A DNA stretch of 64,000 bases, from positions 299,866-363,865 of the forward strand of contig NZ_JAASRW010000004.1 in the NCBI RefSeq assembly GCF_011761355.1. The letters are read 5' to 3'. Position 1 is the first letter of the stretch, and each line of letters opens with the position of its first letter. This document shows positions 1-9,566 of this stretch, one piece after another. The notes beneath the pieces are model-generated. The model did no database searches. It was not told the origin of the DNA and saw only the letters and a program-made list of their open reading frames with translations. The position numbers and the translations under genes are program-made. Source of the DNA: Paenibacillus lupini. GTDB taxonomy: Bacteria; Bacillota; Bacilli; Paenibacillales; Paenibacillaceae.

Positions 1-93
1 TGCTGAGGCGCTTTGATAAATATTAATGACGATGTAGTTATTAGCGCCAATACGGTACCGATAGGTTTTCACATTTTGATGATTCAAGGACAT
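1..93 (-). CDS. Unidentified protein, 5' end only
   Basis: An open frame reads leftward off the window edge from a very strong ribosome-binding site (AGGAGGAGGA, read on the minus strand, just right of position 93). ATG at 91-93 lies almost on top of that site; a TTG two codons later (85-87) has an ideal 7-base spacing and may be the true start. About 31 codons are visible, beginning MSLNHQNVKTYRYRIGAN. I do not recognise the family. It is called a gene only because of the ribosome-binding site and the unbroken frame. Confidence 0.5.
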   Translation of the reverse strand, partial: MSLNHQNVKTYRYRIGANNYIVINIYQSASA

Positions 94-183
94 TCCTCCT
101 CCTGACAGCAGCATCCTCTATAATCTATGTTCTATTGAGAGATTCCGTATCGGCGTATTGATAGGGTATTGATGATGGGTTAT

Positions 184-304
184 GAAGAAAAGTATCTCCT
201 TCCGGTTGCTGTTGTTATCTTGATATTTTGAATGATATCTCTAGCCGGTAATATCAAGATAACAAAGGCAAGCGCTGCGCTCCTCCAGGAGATACTATTT
301 CTTC
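184..304. repeat. Large imperfect palindrome, copy 1 of an intergenic repeat family
   Basis: Outer arms AGTATCTCCT (191-200) and AGGAGATACT (287-296) extend outward through GAAGAAA/TTTCTTC. Inner arms GTTATCTTGATATT (214-227) and AATATCAAGATAAC (250-263) are perfectly complementary. The right half also contains AGGCAAGCG followed by CTCCAGGAGATA, which recurs inverted in copy 2. Confidence 0.8.
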
Positions 305-334
305 AATACCATATCAATTGGTGGGGAAACAAAA

Positions 335-377
335 AGGGTGGAACAGGAAGTAATGACCTGTTCCACCCTATATTTTT
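335..377. terminator. Bidirectional rho-independent terminator
   Basis: Perfect 13-bp arms AGGGTGGAACAGG (335-347) and CCTGTTCCACCCT (357-369) with a 9-base loop, followed by TATATTTTTT on the plus strand and preceded by AAAAA, which gives a U-run leftward. It can end the leftward aminopeptidase transcript. Confidence 0.8.
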
Positions 378-401
378 TATAAATTAATCGATAGGATCCA
401 A

Positions 402-516
402 AGAGAAAATATCTCCTGGAAGAGTGTAACGCTTGCCTTTGAAATCGTGATAAAACCAAAACCATTCCAATCAAATTATCACGATTTCAACAGCAACTGG
501 AAGGAGATATTTCTCT
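402..516. repeat. Large imperfect palindrome, copy 2 of the same family
   Basis: Outer arms AGAGAAAATATCTCCT (402-417) and AGGAGATATTTCTCT (502-516) match copy 1. Inner arms GAAATCGTGATAA (441-453) and TTATCACGATTTC (476-488) differ from copy 1 but are perfectly complementary to each other. The arms carry the family sequences GCTTGCCTTT and CAACAGCAACTGGAAGGAGA. Confidence 0.8.
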
Positions 517-542
517 ATGAGATCACGATCGATTAACCCCCG

Positions 543-603
543 CGATTTCAACAGCAACTGGAAGGAGATACTTTCTTTGCAGGATCACAGTCGATTAACC
601 CCC
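543..603. repeat. Partial third copy of the palindrome right half
   Basis: Positions 543-570 repeat 482-509 exactly (CGATTTCAACAGC onward), and 582-603 nearly repeats 521-541 (GATCAC, two changed bases, then GATTAACCCCC). This is a direct repeat with a 61-base period, ending at the stop codon region of the aminopeptidase gene. Confidence 0.75.
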
Positions 604-608
604 GTCGA

Positions 609-1850
609 TTAAAACGCCCAGTTGCCATTCAACAGGATTGGTTCACGGGTGCCGTCTTCGGTGACGCCGTAGAGGTTGAGCTCGGCGGAGCCAACCATGA
701 AGTCGGTGTGAGCCATACTTTGGTTGAGGCCTCTTTCGAGCAGCTCTTCACGCGACAAGCCGGCGCCGCCTTTGATGCAGGAGGCATAAGCGCTGCCGAC
801 CGCCAGATGGCAGGAAGCATTTTCGTCGAAGATGGTTTTATAGAACAAAATGTTCGAGTCCGAGATTGGAGATTTGTGAGGCACAAGTGCGACTTCACCG
901 AGGAACTTGGCGTTTTCATCGGTTTCAATCAGGCCTTTGAGTGCTTCCTCGCCTTGCTCTGCTGTTACGTTTACAACACGGCCATTCTCGAAGGTGAACG
1001 AGAAGTTATCGATGATGTTGCCGTTGTAGCTGAGCGGCTTCGTGCTGGAGATCGTCCCGTTAACGCCAGTGCGTAGCGGAGCCGAATAGACTTCTTCCGT
1101 AGGCAGGTTTGGAACGAACCAAGTGCTTTGTTCATTTTGCTTGCTGCCGCCAAGCCATACTTGATCCTTCGGCATTTCAAGTGTGAGATCAGTGCCTGGT
1201 GCTTGATAGTGAAGATATTTATAAGCCTTATCGTTTAAGTATTTGGCTTTGATTTTGAGCTGCTTAATATGGGCTTCCCAAGCTGCGATTGGATCAGGCT
1301 GATCGGCACGTACCATTTGGAAAATCGTATCCCACAGCTTTGCAACTTGCTCTTCCTCAGGTAGATCCGGGAATACTTTAGCTGCCCAAGCGGCAGACGG
1401 TGCAGTAGCTAGAGACCAAGTGAATTTGAAGGCTTGTGCCATTTGACGGTATTTCTCGCTTGCTGTACGTGCCGTGCGGTCAGCCGTGCGGATACGTTCC
1501 TGTGGTACGCCGCGGAGCAGATCGGGATCGGCAGATCCGATGGTAATGGAGGCTGCTCCTTTTTCCGCCATCTCGGTTTTTTCCCCGGCAGACCATTTAG
1601 GCTCTTCTAGGAAGGATTCGAGTGGGGCAAGATCATAATGAAGACGGGATACCACGTCATCTTGCCAGAACACCTTCACTTGATAAGCGCCAGCTTCGTA
1701 CGCCTTCTTGACAACGAGTCGAACGAGCTCAGGCGCTTCAATTGTCGCATTAACCATAACCGATTGCCCTTGTTGTATGTTCGCTCCGATTTTTACGATG
1801 ATGTCCGCATAGTTGTTTAATTTTTGCTCAAAAGTCAGCATGGGCTTCAT
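609..1850 (-). CDS. Aminopeptidase, peptidase family M29 (AmpS/PepS type)
   Basis: Cytosolic metalloaminopeptidase that removes N-terminal residues from peptides. Length (413 residues) fits the family. Candidate metal ligands are visible: Glu in PTEEVY near residue 250, Glu in FLGEVALV near 318, His and Tyr in CHLAVGSAY near 347-354, and His in HTDFMVGS near 380. Met1 (1848-1850) sits only about two bases from GAGAGG; Met4 (1839-1841) has a better 10-base spacing and could be the start. It is divergent from the M24 peptidase gene at 2330, so the two may serve peptide use together. Confidence 0.93.
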   Translation of the reverse strand: MKPMLTFEQKLNNYADIIVKIGANIQQGQSVMVNATIEAPELVRLVVKKAYEAGAYQVKVFWQDDVVSRLHYDLAPLESFLEEPKWSAGEKTEMAEKGAASITIGSADPDLLRGVPQERIRTADRTARTASEKYRQMAQAFKFTWSLATAPSAAWAAKVFPDLPEEEQVAKLWDTIFQMVRADQPDPIAAWEAHIKQLKIKAKYLNDKAYKYLHYQAPGTDLTLEMPKDQVWLGGSKQNEQSTWFVPNLPTEEVYSAPLRTGVNGTISSTKPLSYNGNIIDNFSFTFENGRVVNVTAEQGEEALKGLIETDENAKFLGEVALVPHKSPISDSNILFYKTIFDENASCHLAVGSAYASCIKGGAGLSREELLERGLNQSMAHTDFMVGSAELNLYGVTEDGTREPILLNGNWAF

Positions 1851-1994
1851 TCCTCTCTCGTTATAAATATGTATAGTTTCCTGTGGACCCTATAGCTATA
1901 GTATGAACTTATTTTTGGGTAATTTCAAAAATGCTAGAGGCGGAAGGGAATTGGCAATCGTGCAGGTGCTGCATTGGAGTGATAATGAGGCTGC

Positions 1995-2173
1995 CTCACT
2001 AAATAGTGAGGGAAATCGCCGACTGGCGTCCCATAAGGGGTCATTATAGAGTAACAGTGAGGCTAGCCTCATAGTTAGTGAGGGTTAACGTGTGAATAAG
2101 AGAGAATCACTAATTGGTGGGATGAGCTGGTCTTAGCGTGGTGATACAGCGGAAAGCATCACTAATAGTGAGG
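1995..2173. repeat. Array of four TCACTAA/TTAGTGA palindromes, locus A
   Basis: The only structure seen in the 479-base gap 1851-2329. Palindromes lie at 1995-2010 (CTCACTAAATAGTGAG), about 2066-2083, 2105-2120 and 2157-2173. The same four elements recur at 12241-12430 at nearly the same spacing (offsets 0, 71, 111, 162 here; 0, 71, 115, 166 there), along with the phrase AACGTGTGAATAAG. The intervening DNA has largely diverged. Confidence 0.75.
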
Positions 2174-2329
2174 TTTTCTGCTGCTCAAGTGTATTTGAAA
2201 CAGGCTGGTGAGACAGAAGGAAATGAGCGAGGGTATGTTGGCTTGTTATCGTTTGGTTACTTGCACGGTACGGCGTTATAATAGCTAAGTAGCAAGTTGG
2301 CTTCAAGTTAAGAAACGGAGTGATCGATT

Positions 2330-3439
2330 ATGGAATCCATTTGGCAACAAAGAAAAGGGCAGCTGGCTGCTTATTTGAGAGAGAACGGCATAGATATCGC
2401 CTTTATTACGTCTTCGACGAATGTATACTATTTTACGGGCTTTTATTGCAATCCGCATGAGCGTTTCTTAGCGCTGGCTTTGGATGCACGTACGGGTGAA
2501 GAAACGCTGTATATGCCGCTGCTTGATCTTTCCGCGGCGGAGCCATTTGGCGGTGATGCGAAGCTAGTACCGATCTCCGATACGGAGAACGCTTATGACG
2601 TGCTGAAGCAGCAGACCGGAGCAGGTGTATCTGTAGTAGGAATTGAAAAAGAAGCCGTTTCAATCGCAAAAGCCGAACGGCTTGGCGAAGCTTTGGGCGG
2701 AGCGCGCTTCGCAGATTTGGAAAGCTTCATCTTGTCGCTGCGTATGAACAAAAGCGAAGAAGAGATCAGCAAGGTTTTGGACGCAGTCGTCATGGTTGAA
2801 AAAGTCGTTGCCCATGCAGCTTCCCATGTCAAACTCGGTATGACCGAGCTGGAGCTGACAGCGGAGATTGAGTATCAAATGCGTAAGCTTGGTGCAGATC
2901 GTCCAGCTTTCGAATCAATCGTACTGACTGGTGCGAGATCTGCGCTACCGCATGGTACACCGGGTTATGACACGATTAAACATGGCGACTTCGTGCTGAT
3001 CGATATCGGCGTGCAGACAGGCGGCTATTGCTCGGACATTACAAGAACGTTTGTGATGGGCGAAGCTTCAAAAGAGCAGCGTGTGATCTATGATACGGTG
3101 CTAGCAGCTAATATGGCCGGGATTGCTGCGGCAAAAGCTGGCGTAACGCTGGCAACTGTTGATAAAGCTGCTCGTGCTGTTATCGAGAAGCAAGGCTTCG
3201 GACCACTCTTCACACATCGCCTTGGCCACGGCTTTGGTATGGATGTACATGAGCAGCCATCTGTGTCCGGGCTTAATCAGTCTTTGATTGAACCAGGACT
3301 GCTGTTTACGATTGAGCCAGGTATCTATGATCCGGTCATCGGCGGCGTTCGAATTGAGGATGATGTGTACATTCAAGCGGATGGTTCCGTGCGAGTGTTG
3401 ACCAGCTATCCAAAAGAGCTTGTTTTACTGGGTAACTAG
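2330..3439 (+). CDS. Xaa-Pro aminopeptidase/dipeptidase, M24 family (YqhT/PepQ type)
   Basis: Cytosolic two-metal peptidase that cleaves X-Pro bonds. The N-terminal creatinase-like domain covers about residues 8-135 and the pita-bread catalytic domain the rest. Metal ligands are visible: two Asp in DIGVQTGGYCSD, His in HRLGHGFGMDVHEQP, Glu in IEPGIY and Glu in RIEDDVY. Length (369) is typical. CGGAGTGATCGATT precedes the ATG. A C-rich tandem repeat and a terminator follow the stop. It could supply proline to the catabolic genes downstream, which is inference from position. Confidence 0.93.
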   Translation: MESIWQQRKGQLAAYLRENGIDIAFITSSTNVYYFTGFYCNPHERFLALALDARTGEETLYMPLLDLSAAEPFGGDAKLVPISDTENAYDVLKQQTGAGVSVVGIEKEAVSIAKAERLGEALGGARFADLESFILSLRMNKSEEEISKVLDAVVMVEKVVAHAASHVKLGMTELELTAEIEYQMRKLGADRPAFESIVLTGARSALPHGTPGYDTIKHGDFVLIDIGVQTGGYCSDITRTFVMGEASKEQRVIYDTVLAANMAGIAAAKAGVTLATVDKAARAVIEKQGFGPLFTHRLGHGFGMDVHEQPSVSGLNQSLIEPGLLFTIEPGIYDPVIGGVRIEDDVYIQADGSVRVLTSYPKELVLLGN

Positions 3440-3458
3440 CAGCTGTCTGGAATTCTAA

Positions 3459-3548
3459 CCGCGCACCCACCGACCGCGCACCACCGACCCCGCACCCACC
3501 GACCCCGCACCAACCGACCCCGCACCAACCGACCGCGCACCCACCGAC
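3459..3548. repeat. 15-bp tandem repeat, about 6 units, C-rich on the plus strand
   Basis: Units of the type CCCCGCACCAACCGA start at 3459, 3474, 3488, 3503, 3518 and 3533; the second unit is 14 bases. The plus strand has no T across the array, and the minus strand is G-rich with several GGG/GGGG runs. The 14-base unit breaks any reading frame, which argues against a coding role. Confidence 0.9.
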
Positions 3549-3590
3549 AAAGGGCAAAGTCTACACGATTTCGTGTAGACCTTGCCCTTT
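3549..3590. terminator. Bidirectional terminator between convergent genes
   Basis: A long hairpin with arms AAAGGGCAA-AGTCTACACGA and TCGTGTAGAC-CTTGCCCTTT around a TT loop. It sits between the stop of the M24 peptidase (3439) and the stop of the leftward proline dehydrogenase (3598) and can serve both. Confidence 0.8.
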
Positions 3591-3597
3591 GCGGTTA

Positions 3598-4512
3598 TCA
3601 AAACATATTTTTCAAAACCATCATCAAATTCGCCGGTTTCTCTGCCAGTCGACGAGTGTAATACGGGTACCACATGGCACCGTAAGGGACGTAGCAGCGG
3701 ACGCGGTAGCCTTCCTGCGCAAGCTCGGCTTGTTTGCTCATTCGAAGCCCGTATAGCATTTGGAATTCGAAGGTGTCCTTTTGAATATTGTTTTTCGCGG
3801 CATAATCTTTGGTCCAGTTGATGATCTTGTCGTCGTGAGAAGCGACTGCTGTATAGATGCCGTTCTTCAGCCGCAGCTCAATGAGCTTTTTGAAGTTATC
3901 GAGCACCTGACCCGCATTCTGATAAGCTACTTCAGCAGGCTCTTTATAAGCCCCTTTTACCAGCCTCAGATTTACCTTCTCCTTGCTAAGTGCCTTGACG
4001 TCCTCTTCTGATCGGAACAAATAAGCTTGAATGACCGTCCCGGCATTCATCAGCCAGCCTTCATGGAGCTTCCGGATGATGTCAATGGTGGCTTGCGTAT
4101 AAGGGGTATCCTCCATATCGAGACGGACAAAAATCCGGCTGTACTTGGCTTCCGATACTACCGCCCGAATATTGGCATAGCACTGCTCCGGGTCCAGCGC
4201 CAGGCCAAATTGAGTTGGCTTCAGCGACACGTTCGCATTCACTTTCCGCTTGGCAATCTCCCGAATGATCTTCAGATACTCTTCCCGATAGCCCGCAGCC
4301 TCGCTGAGATCCTTAATCCCTTCGCCAAGATGATCAAGCGTTACCATAATGCCCTGCCCGTTCAGTTCTTCCGTTCGATCCATTGCTTCCTCTAACGTGT
4401 CACCGGCAATAAATTTGGAAGCAAGCTTACGTCCGTAGCGGATGGACAAATGCTCCACAAGCTTATTGTTTGAAATCGTCAGCAATGTTCGGCGATAAAG
4501 GCCAGCACCCAT
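3598..4512 (-). CDS. Proline dehydrogenase
   Basis: FAD enzyme that oxidises proline to 1-pyrroline-5-carboxylate; the product feeds the divergent P5C dehydrogenase. It is the short monofunctional form (304 residues) of Bacillus-type bacteria. Visible motifs are RLVKGAYKEP near residue 183 and the C-terminal RCYVPYGAMWYPYYTRRL, whose arginine pair binds the substrate carboxylate in this family. The start is supported by GGAAGGAGTG about 8 bases upstream. The 89-base gap to the divergent gene at 4602 must hold both promoters. Confidence 0.95.
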   Translation of the reverse strand: MGAGLYRRTLLTISNNKLVEHLSIRYGRKLASKFIAGDTLEEAMDRTEELNGQGIMVTLDHLGEGIKDLSEAAGYREEYLKIIREIAKRKVNANVSLKPTQFGLALDPEQCYANIRAVVSEAKYSRIFVRLDMEDTPYTQATIDIIRKLHEGWLMNAGTVIQAYLFRSEEDVKALSKEKVNLRLVKGAYKEPAEVAYQNAGQVLDNFKKLIELRLKNGIYTAVASHDDKIINWTKDYAAKNNIQKDTFEFQMLYGLRMSKQAELAQEGYRVRCYVPYGAMWYPYYTRRLAEKPANLMMVLKNMF

Positions 4513-4601
4513 TGTCTATCACTCCTTCCAGATAAGACATATCATCTTGCCGGATGAACTATAAATGAATTAGTGAGCATGTATCGAAGGGGGATGCGGG
4601 T

Positions 4602-6149
4602 ATGAGGGCAACATTTAAGAACGAGCCATTCACAAACTTTCAGCTTGAATCGAATAATAAGGCGTACGATGCGGCGTTGGCACTGGTGGGAACGAAGCTG
4701 GGCAGGGATTATCCGCTGATTATCGGCGGTGACCGGGTAACAACAACGCGTATCGCTACATCAACGAATCCAGCATCAAAAAATCAAATCATCGGCAACG
4801 TATCGCAAGCAAACGCAAGCCTTGCGGAGGAAGCCATTCAGACGGCGGCACGTACTTTTGACAGCTGGAAGCATACAGCTCCAGATGAGCGCGCTCGTTA
4901 TTTATATAGAGCAGCGGCGCTGCTGCGGCGGAGGAAGCATGAATTTTCCGCGTGGATGACGGTTGAAGCGGGCAAAACACGCGCAGAGGCCGATGCTGAT
5001 ACGGCGGAAGCGATTGATTTTATGGAATTTTATGCACGAGAAATGCAGCGTATTAGTAAGCCGCAGCCGCTAACCCCTCTTGATGAAGAGGAGAATCAAC
5101 TCTATTATATTCCGCTTGGCGTCGGTATTGTCATTCCGCCGTGGAATTTCCCGTTAGCCATTATGGCGGGCATGACTACTGCCGCTCTCGTATGTGGCAA
5201 CACGGTTGTCTTGAAGCCAGCCAGCCCAACTATGGTTATTGCTGCGCAGTTCGTCGAGCTCCTTGAAGAAGCTGGTGTCCCCGCAGGTGTCGTCAATTAT
5301 TTGCCGGGTCCAGGCAGTGAAGTTGGTGATTATCTTGTTGACCATCCGCTCACGCGATTCATCAGTTTTACCGGCTCTCGTGAGGTTGGATTACGGATTA
5401 ATGAGCGGGCAGCGAAGACACAGCCGGGGCAAAAATGGATCAAGCGTGTAATCGCCGAGATGGGCGGGAAAGATGCCATTATCGTGGATAATGATGCGAA
5501 TCTTGATCTGGCAGCAGACTCCATCGTCGCTGCGGCATTTGGCTTTTCCGGGCAAAAATGTTCGGCCTGCTCAAGGGCGATCGTCCATGAAGCAGTGTAC
5601 GACGAAGTGCTTGCCAAGGTGATCGATCGGACACAGCAGCTTACTGTCGGAGATCCTGCTGCGGTTTCAACAAATGTAGGAGCGGTTATTGATGACAAAG
5701 CCTTCCGTAAAATCCAGGAATATATCGAGATAGGCAAAGGGGAAGGACAGCTTGTAGTTGGCGGTGCCTCTGATGATTCAGTAGGCTATTTCATCGAACC
5801 AACGATCTTTGCGGATGTGGCGGCGGATGCTCGAATCTCGCAGGAGGAAATCTTTGGTCCGGTGCTGGCTTTTACAAAAGCAGAGTCGTTCGAGGATGCC
5901 CTCCAGATCGCCAATAATACTGAGTTTGGCTTAACCGGTGCGGTTATCTCGAATAACCGGGCGCATTTGGAGCTGGCACGGCGGGATTTTATGGCAGGGA
6001 ATTTGTATTTGAACCGCAAATGTACCGGGGCGCTGGTGGGCGCTCATCCGTTTGGAGGGTTTAATATGTCTGGTACCGACTCCAAGGCGGGTGGACGGGA
6101 TTATCTGCTTCTCTTCACGCAGGCGAAGATTGTATCGGAAAGATATTAA
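4602..6149 (+). CDS. rocA: 1-pyrroline-5-carboxylate dehydrogenase (RocA/PutC type)
   Basis: NAD-dependent aldehyde dehydrogenase that converts glutamate semialdehyde to glutamate, the second step of proline (and arginine) breakdown. Length (515) equals the Bacillus enzyme. Motifs: PWNFPLAI near residue 180, FTGSREVG near 257, catalytic Glu in AEMGGKDAI near 288 and nucleophilic Cys in GQKCSACSR near 322. GAAGGGGGATGCGGGT precedes the ATG. It is arranged head-to-head with proline dehydrogenase rather than as an operon. No regulator (PutR/PrcR-like) lies adjacent. Confidence 0.95.
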   Translation: MRATFKNEPFTNFQLESNNKAYDAALALVGTKLGRDYPLIIGGDRVTTTRIATSTNPASKNQIIGNVSQANASLAEEAIQTAARTFDSWKHTAPDERARYLYRAAALLRRRKHEFSAWMTVEAGKTRAEADADTAEAIDFMEFYAREMQRISKPQPLTPLDEEENQLYYIPLGVGIVIPPWNFPLAIMAGMTTAALVCGNTVVLKPASPTMVIAAQFVELLEEAGVPAGVVNYLPGPGSEVGDYLVDHPLTRFISFTGSREVGLRINERAAKTQPGQKWIKRVIAEMGGKDAIIVDNDANLDLAADSIVAAAFGFSGQKCSACSRAIVHEAVYDEVLAKVIDRTQQLTVGDPAAVSTNVGAVIDDKAFRKIQEYIEIGKGEGQLVVGGASDDSVGYFIEPTIFADVAADARISQEEIFGPVLAFTKAESFEDALQIANNTEFGLTGAVISNNRAHLELARRDFMAGNLYLNRKCTGALVGAHPFGGFNMSGTDSKAGGRDYLLLFTQAKIVSERY

Positions 6150-6154
6150 CGAAA

Positions 6155-6168
6155 TGTGAACGCTCTCA
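6155..6168. promoter_or_regulatory. Candidate cre site (CcpA binding) upstream of glpK
   Basis: TGTGAACGCTCTCA matches the CcpA consensus TGWAANCGNTNWCA at 13 of 14 positions. It lies just upstream of the putative -35 box of glpK, where catabolite control would be expected. Confidence 0.55.
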
Positions 6169-6176
6169 AAGGGAGT

Positions 6177-7751
<1,575 letters not shown>

Positions 7752-7764
7752 GAAGATAGAAGGG

Positions 7765-7828
7765 GAACCGTGGCAGTTCTTCATGATGCGTAATAGCATA
7801 ATGAAGAATGTTCGCGGTTTTCTTTTTT
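7765..7828 (+). terminator. Leader terminator between glpK and glpD, possible antitermination site
   Basis: Imperfect arms GAACCGTGGCAGTTCTTCAT (7765-7784) and ATGAAGAATGTTCGCGGTTTTC (7801-7822) run into TCTTTTTT. It ends 31 bases before the glpD start. In Bacillus subtilis a terminator at this position is overridden by GlpP with glycerol-3-phosphate; the same control is plausible here but not shown. Confidence 0.75.
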
Positions 7829-7859
7829 GGCTAGTATAAGCGATAGGGGCGGTTGGAGG

Positions 7860-9548
7860 ATGGCAAGCGGGAACGGGCAACAGGGCGGCGCAGACAATTT
7901 TAACGCATTAAAAAGAGATGAGCAGTTTAATAAGCTTCTGGCCCAGGAGTATGATCTGCTTATTATCGGTGGTGGCATTACAGGAGCGGGAATTGCACTT
8001 GATGCAGCGACACGTGGGCTGAAGGCTGCGCTTGTGGAGATGCAGGATTTTGCTGCGGGTACGTCCAGCCGTTCCACGAAGCTGGTGCATGGCGGACTTA
8101 GATACTTGAAGCAGAAGGAATTTGGCGTTGTAGCTGAGGTTGGTAAAGAGCGCGCCATTGTGTACGAGAACGGGCCACATGTGACTACGCCGGAATGGAT
8201 GCTGCTCCCGATCTACAAGGGCGGAACATTTGGAACATTCAGCACTTCAATAGGATTACGTCTCTATGATTTCCTTGCTGGCGTCAAACGCGGCGAGAGG
8301 CGGAAGATGCTTAGTGTGAGCGAGACCACTCGCCGTGAGCCGCTTTTGAAGCAGCAGGGGCTGAAGGGCAGCGGCTATTATGTCGAGTATCGGACGGATG
8401 ATGCACGACTGACGATCGAAGTGTTGAAAAAAGCCGTGGAGCTTGGAGTACATGCCATCTCTTATGTGAAAGCTAATTCGCTTCTTTATGAGAATGGGCG
8501 GGTTGCAGGTGCAGAGCTTCGAGATCAATTAACGGGCAAGATCGGCCAGGTGAAAGCTCTTGTCACCATTAATGCTGCGGGCCCTTGGGTAGACACCATT
8601 CGGGAGAAGGACGACTCCAAGAAAGGGAAAACCCTTCATCATACAAAAGGTGTTCATCTGGTGTTTGATCAGAAGCGCTTCCCTCTGGAGCAAGCGATCT
8701 ATTTCGACTCCGACGACGGCAGGATGCTGTTTGCGATTCCTCGCGACGGGAAGACCTATATTGGCACGACCGATACCGATTACCGGCTTGATCTTGCCCA
8801 TCCACGTATGACAACCAAGGATCGGCAGTACATCCTGAATGCGGCTAATGACATGTTTCCATCACTGAAGCTGAAGGCGGAAGATGTTGAATCAAGCTGG
8901 GCGGGTGTACGTCCTCTTATTCATCAGGAGGGGAAAAGTCCTTCGGAGATTTCGCGGAAGGATGAGGTGTTGGTGTCACCGTCGGGCTTGCTGTCCATGG
9001 CAGGCGGCAAGTTGACCGGCTATCGGAAAATGGCCGAAACAGTTTTGAATCAGGCCGCAGAGCAGTTCGCTAAGGCAGGGCGGGAAGGCATTGGCAAGAG
9101 CAAAACGATGACGCTGCCAATCTCGGGCGGCGATGTTGGCGGGTCAGCTGGTTATGAGGCGTATGTGGCGGACAAAACAGCCGCCGCCGTCGCTGCCGGG
9201 CTGGCTAAGCCAGATGCGGAGCGGTTTGTGCGGCGTTTTGGCTCGAATATGGATACCGTTCTTCGTCTTATGCCGGAAGCGCAGGAAGAAGCGATCCGCA
9301 GAAGGCTGCCGGTGACACTTCTGCTGGAGCTTCTCTATGCGATTCGTTATGAGATGACTTGCAGGCCTGTTGATTTCTGGATCCGCCGGAGTGGCAGTCT
9401 CCTGTTCGACCGCAGCCGTGTGCTGCGCTGCAAGGACAGCGTTCACCGCTATATGGCGGAGCTATTCGGCTGGTCAGATGGAGTAAGCGTCGCCTATGCG
9501 GATGAGCTGGAACGGGAGCTGCGAATGGCGGTTACCCCTGAAGAGTAG
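7860..9548 (+). CDS. glpD: Aerobic glycerol-3-phosphate dehydrogenase
   Basis: Membrane-associated FAD enzyme that oxidises glycerol-3-phosphate to dihydroxyacetone phosphate and feeds electrons to quinone. The FAD-binding motif LLIIGGGITGAG is near residue 35, followed by TSSRSTKLVHGGLRYL, both typical of GlpD/GlpA. The ATG at 7860 gives 562 residues, close to the B. subtilis protein; GGAGG directly abuts this ATG and AGGGG lies 10 bases away. A TTG at 7827 in the same frame lies inside the leader terminator's T-run and is unlikely. It converges on the AEC carrier gene with only 18 bases between stops. Confidence 0.95.
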   Translation: MASGNGQQGGADNFNALKRDEQFNKLLAQEYDLLIIGGGITGAGIALDAATRGLKAALVEMQDFAAGTSSRSTKLVHGGLRYLKQKEFGVVAEVGKERAIVYENGPHVTTPEWMLLPIYKGGTFGTFSTSIGLRLYDFLAGVKRGERRKMLSVSETTRREPLLKQQGLKGSGYYVEYRTDDARLTIEVLKKAVELGVHAISYVKANSLLYENGRVAGAELRDQLTGKIGQVKALVTINAAGPWVDTIREKDDSKKGKTLHHTKGVHLVFDQKRFPLEQAIYFDSDDGRMLFAIPRDGKTYIGTTDTDYRLDLAHPRMTTKDRQYILNAANDMFPSLKLKAEDVESSWAGVRPLIHQEGKSPSEISRKDEVLVSPSGLLSMAGGKLTGYRKMAETVLNQAAEQFAKAGREGIGKSKTMTLPISGGDVGGSAGYEAYVADKTAAAVAAGLAKPDAERFVRRFGSNMDTVLRLMPEAQEEAIRRRLPVTLLLELLYAIRYEMTCRPVDFWIRRSGSLLFDRSRVLRCKDSVHRYMAELFGWSDGVSVAYADELERELRMAVTPEE

Positions 9549-9566
9549 AGTGAAGCAGCTCCTATC

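Noticed and set aside
184-603. Possible CRISPR array in the repeated region
   Set aside because: There are only two to three palindromic copies with complementary, not unique, cores; no regular repeat-spacer pattern and no cas genes.
3336-3673. Minus-strand frames with repeating Val-Gly-Ala-Gly-Ser through the 15-bp tandem repeat
   Set aside because: One repeat unit is 14 bases, breaking the frame, and the frames overlap a terminator and the ends of two real genes. They are artefacts of repeat composition.
7827-7859. Upstream TTG start for glpD (MASISDRGGW)
   Set aside because: It lies in the T-run of the leader terminator and has no ribosome-binding site; ATG 7860 gives the usual protein length.
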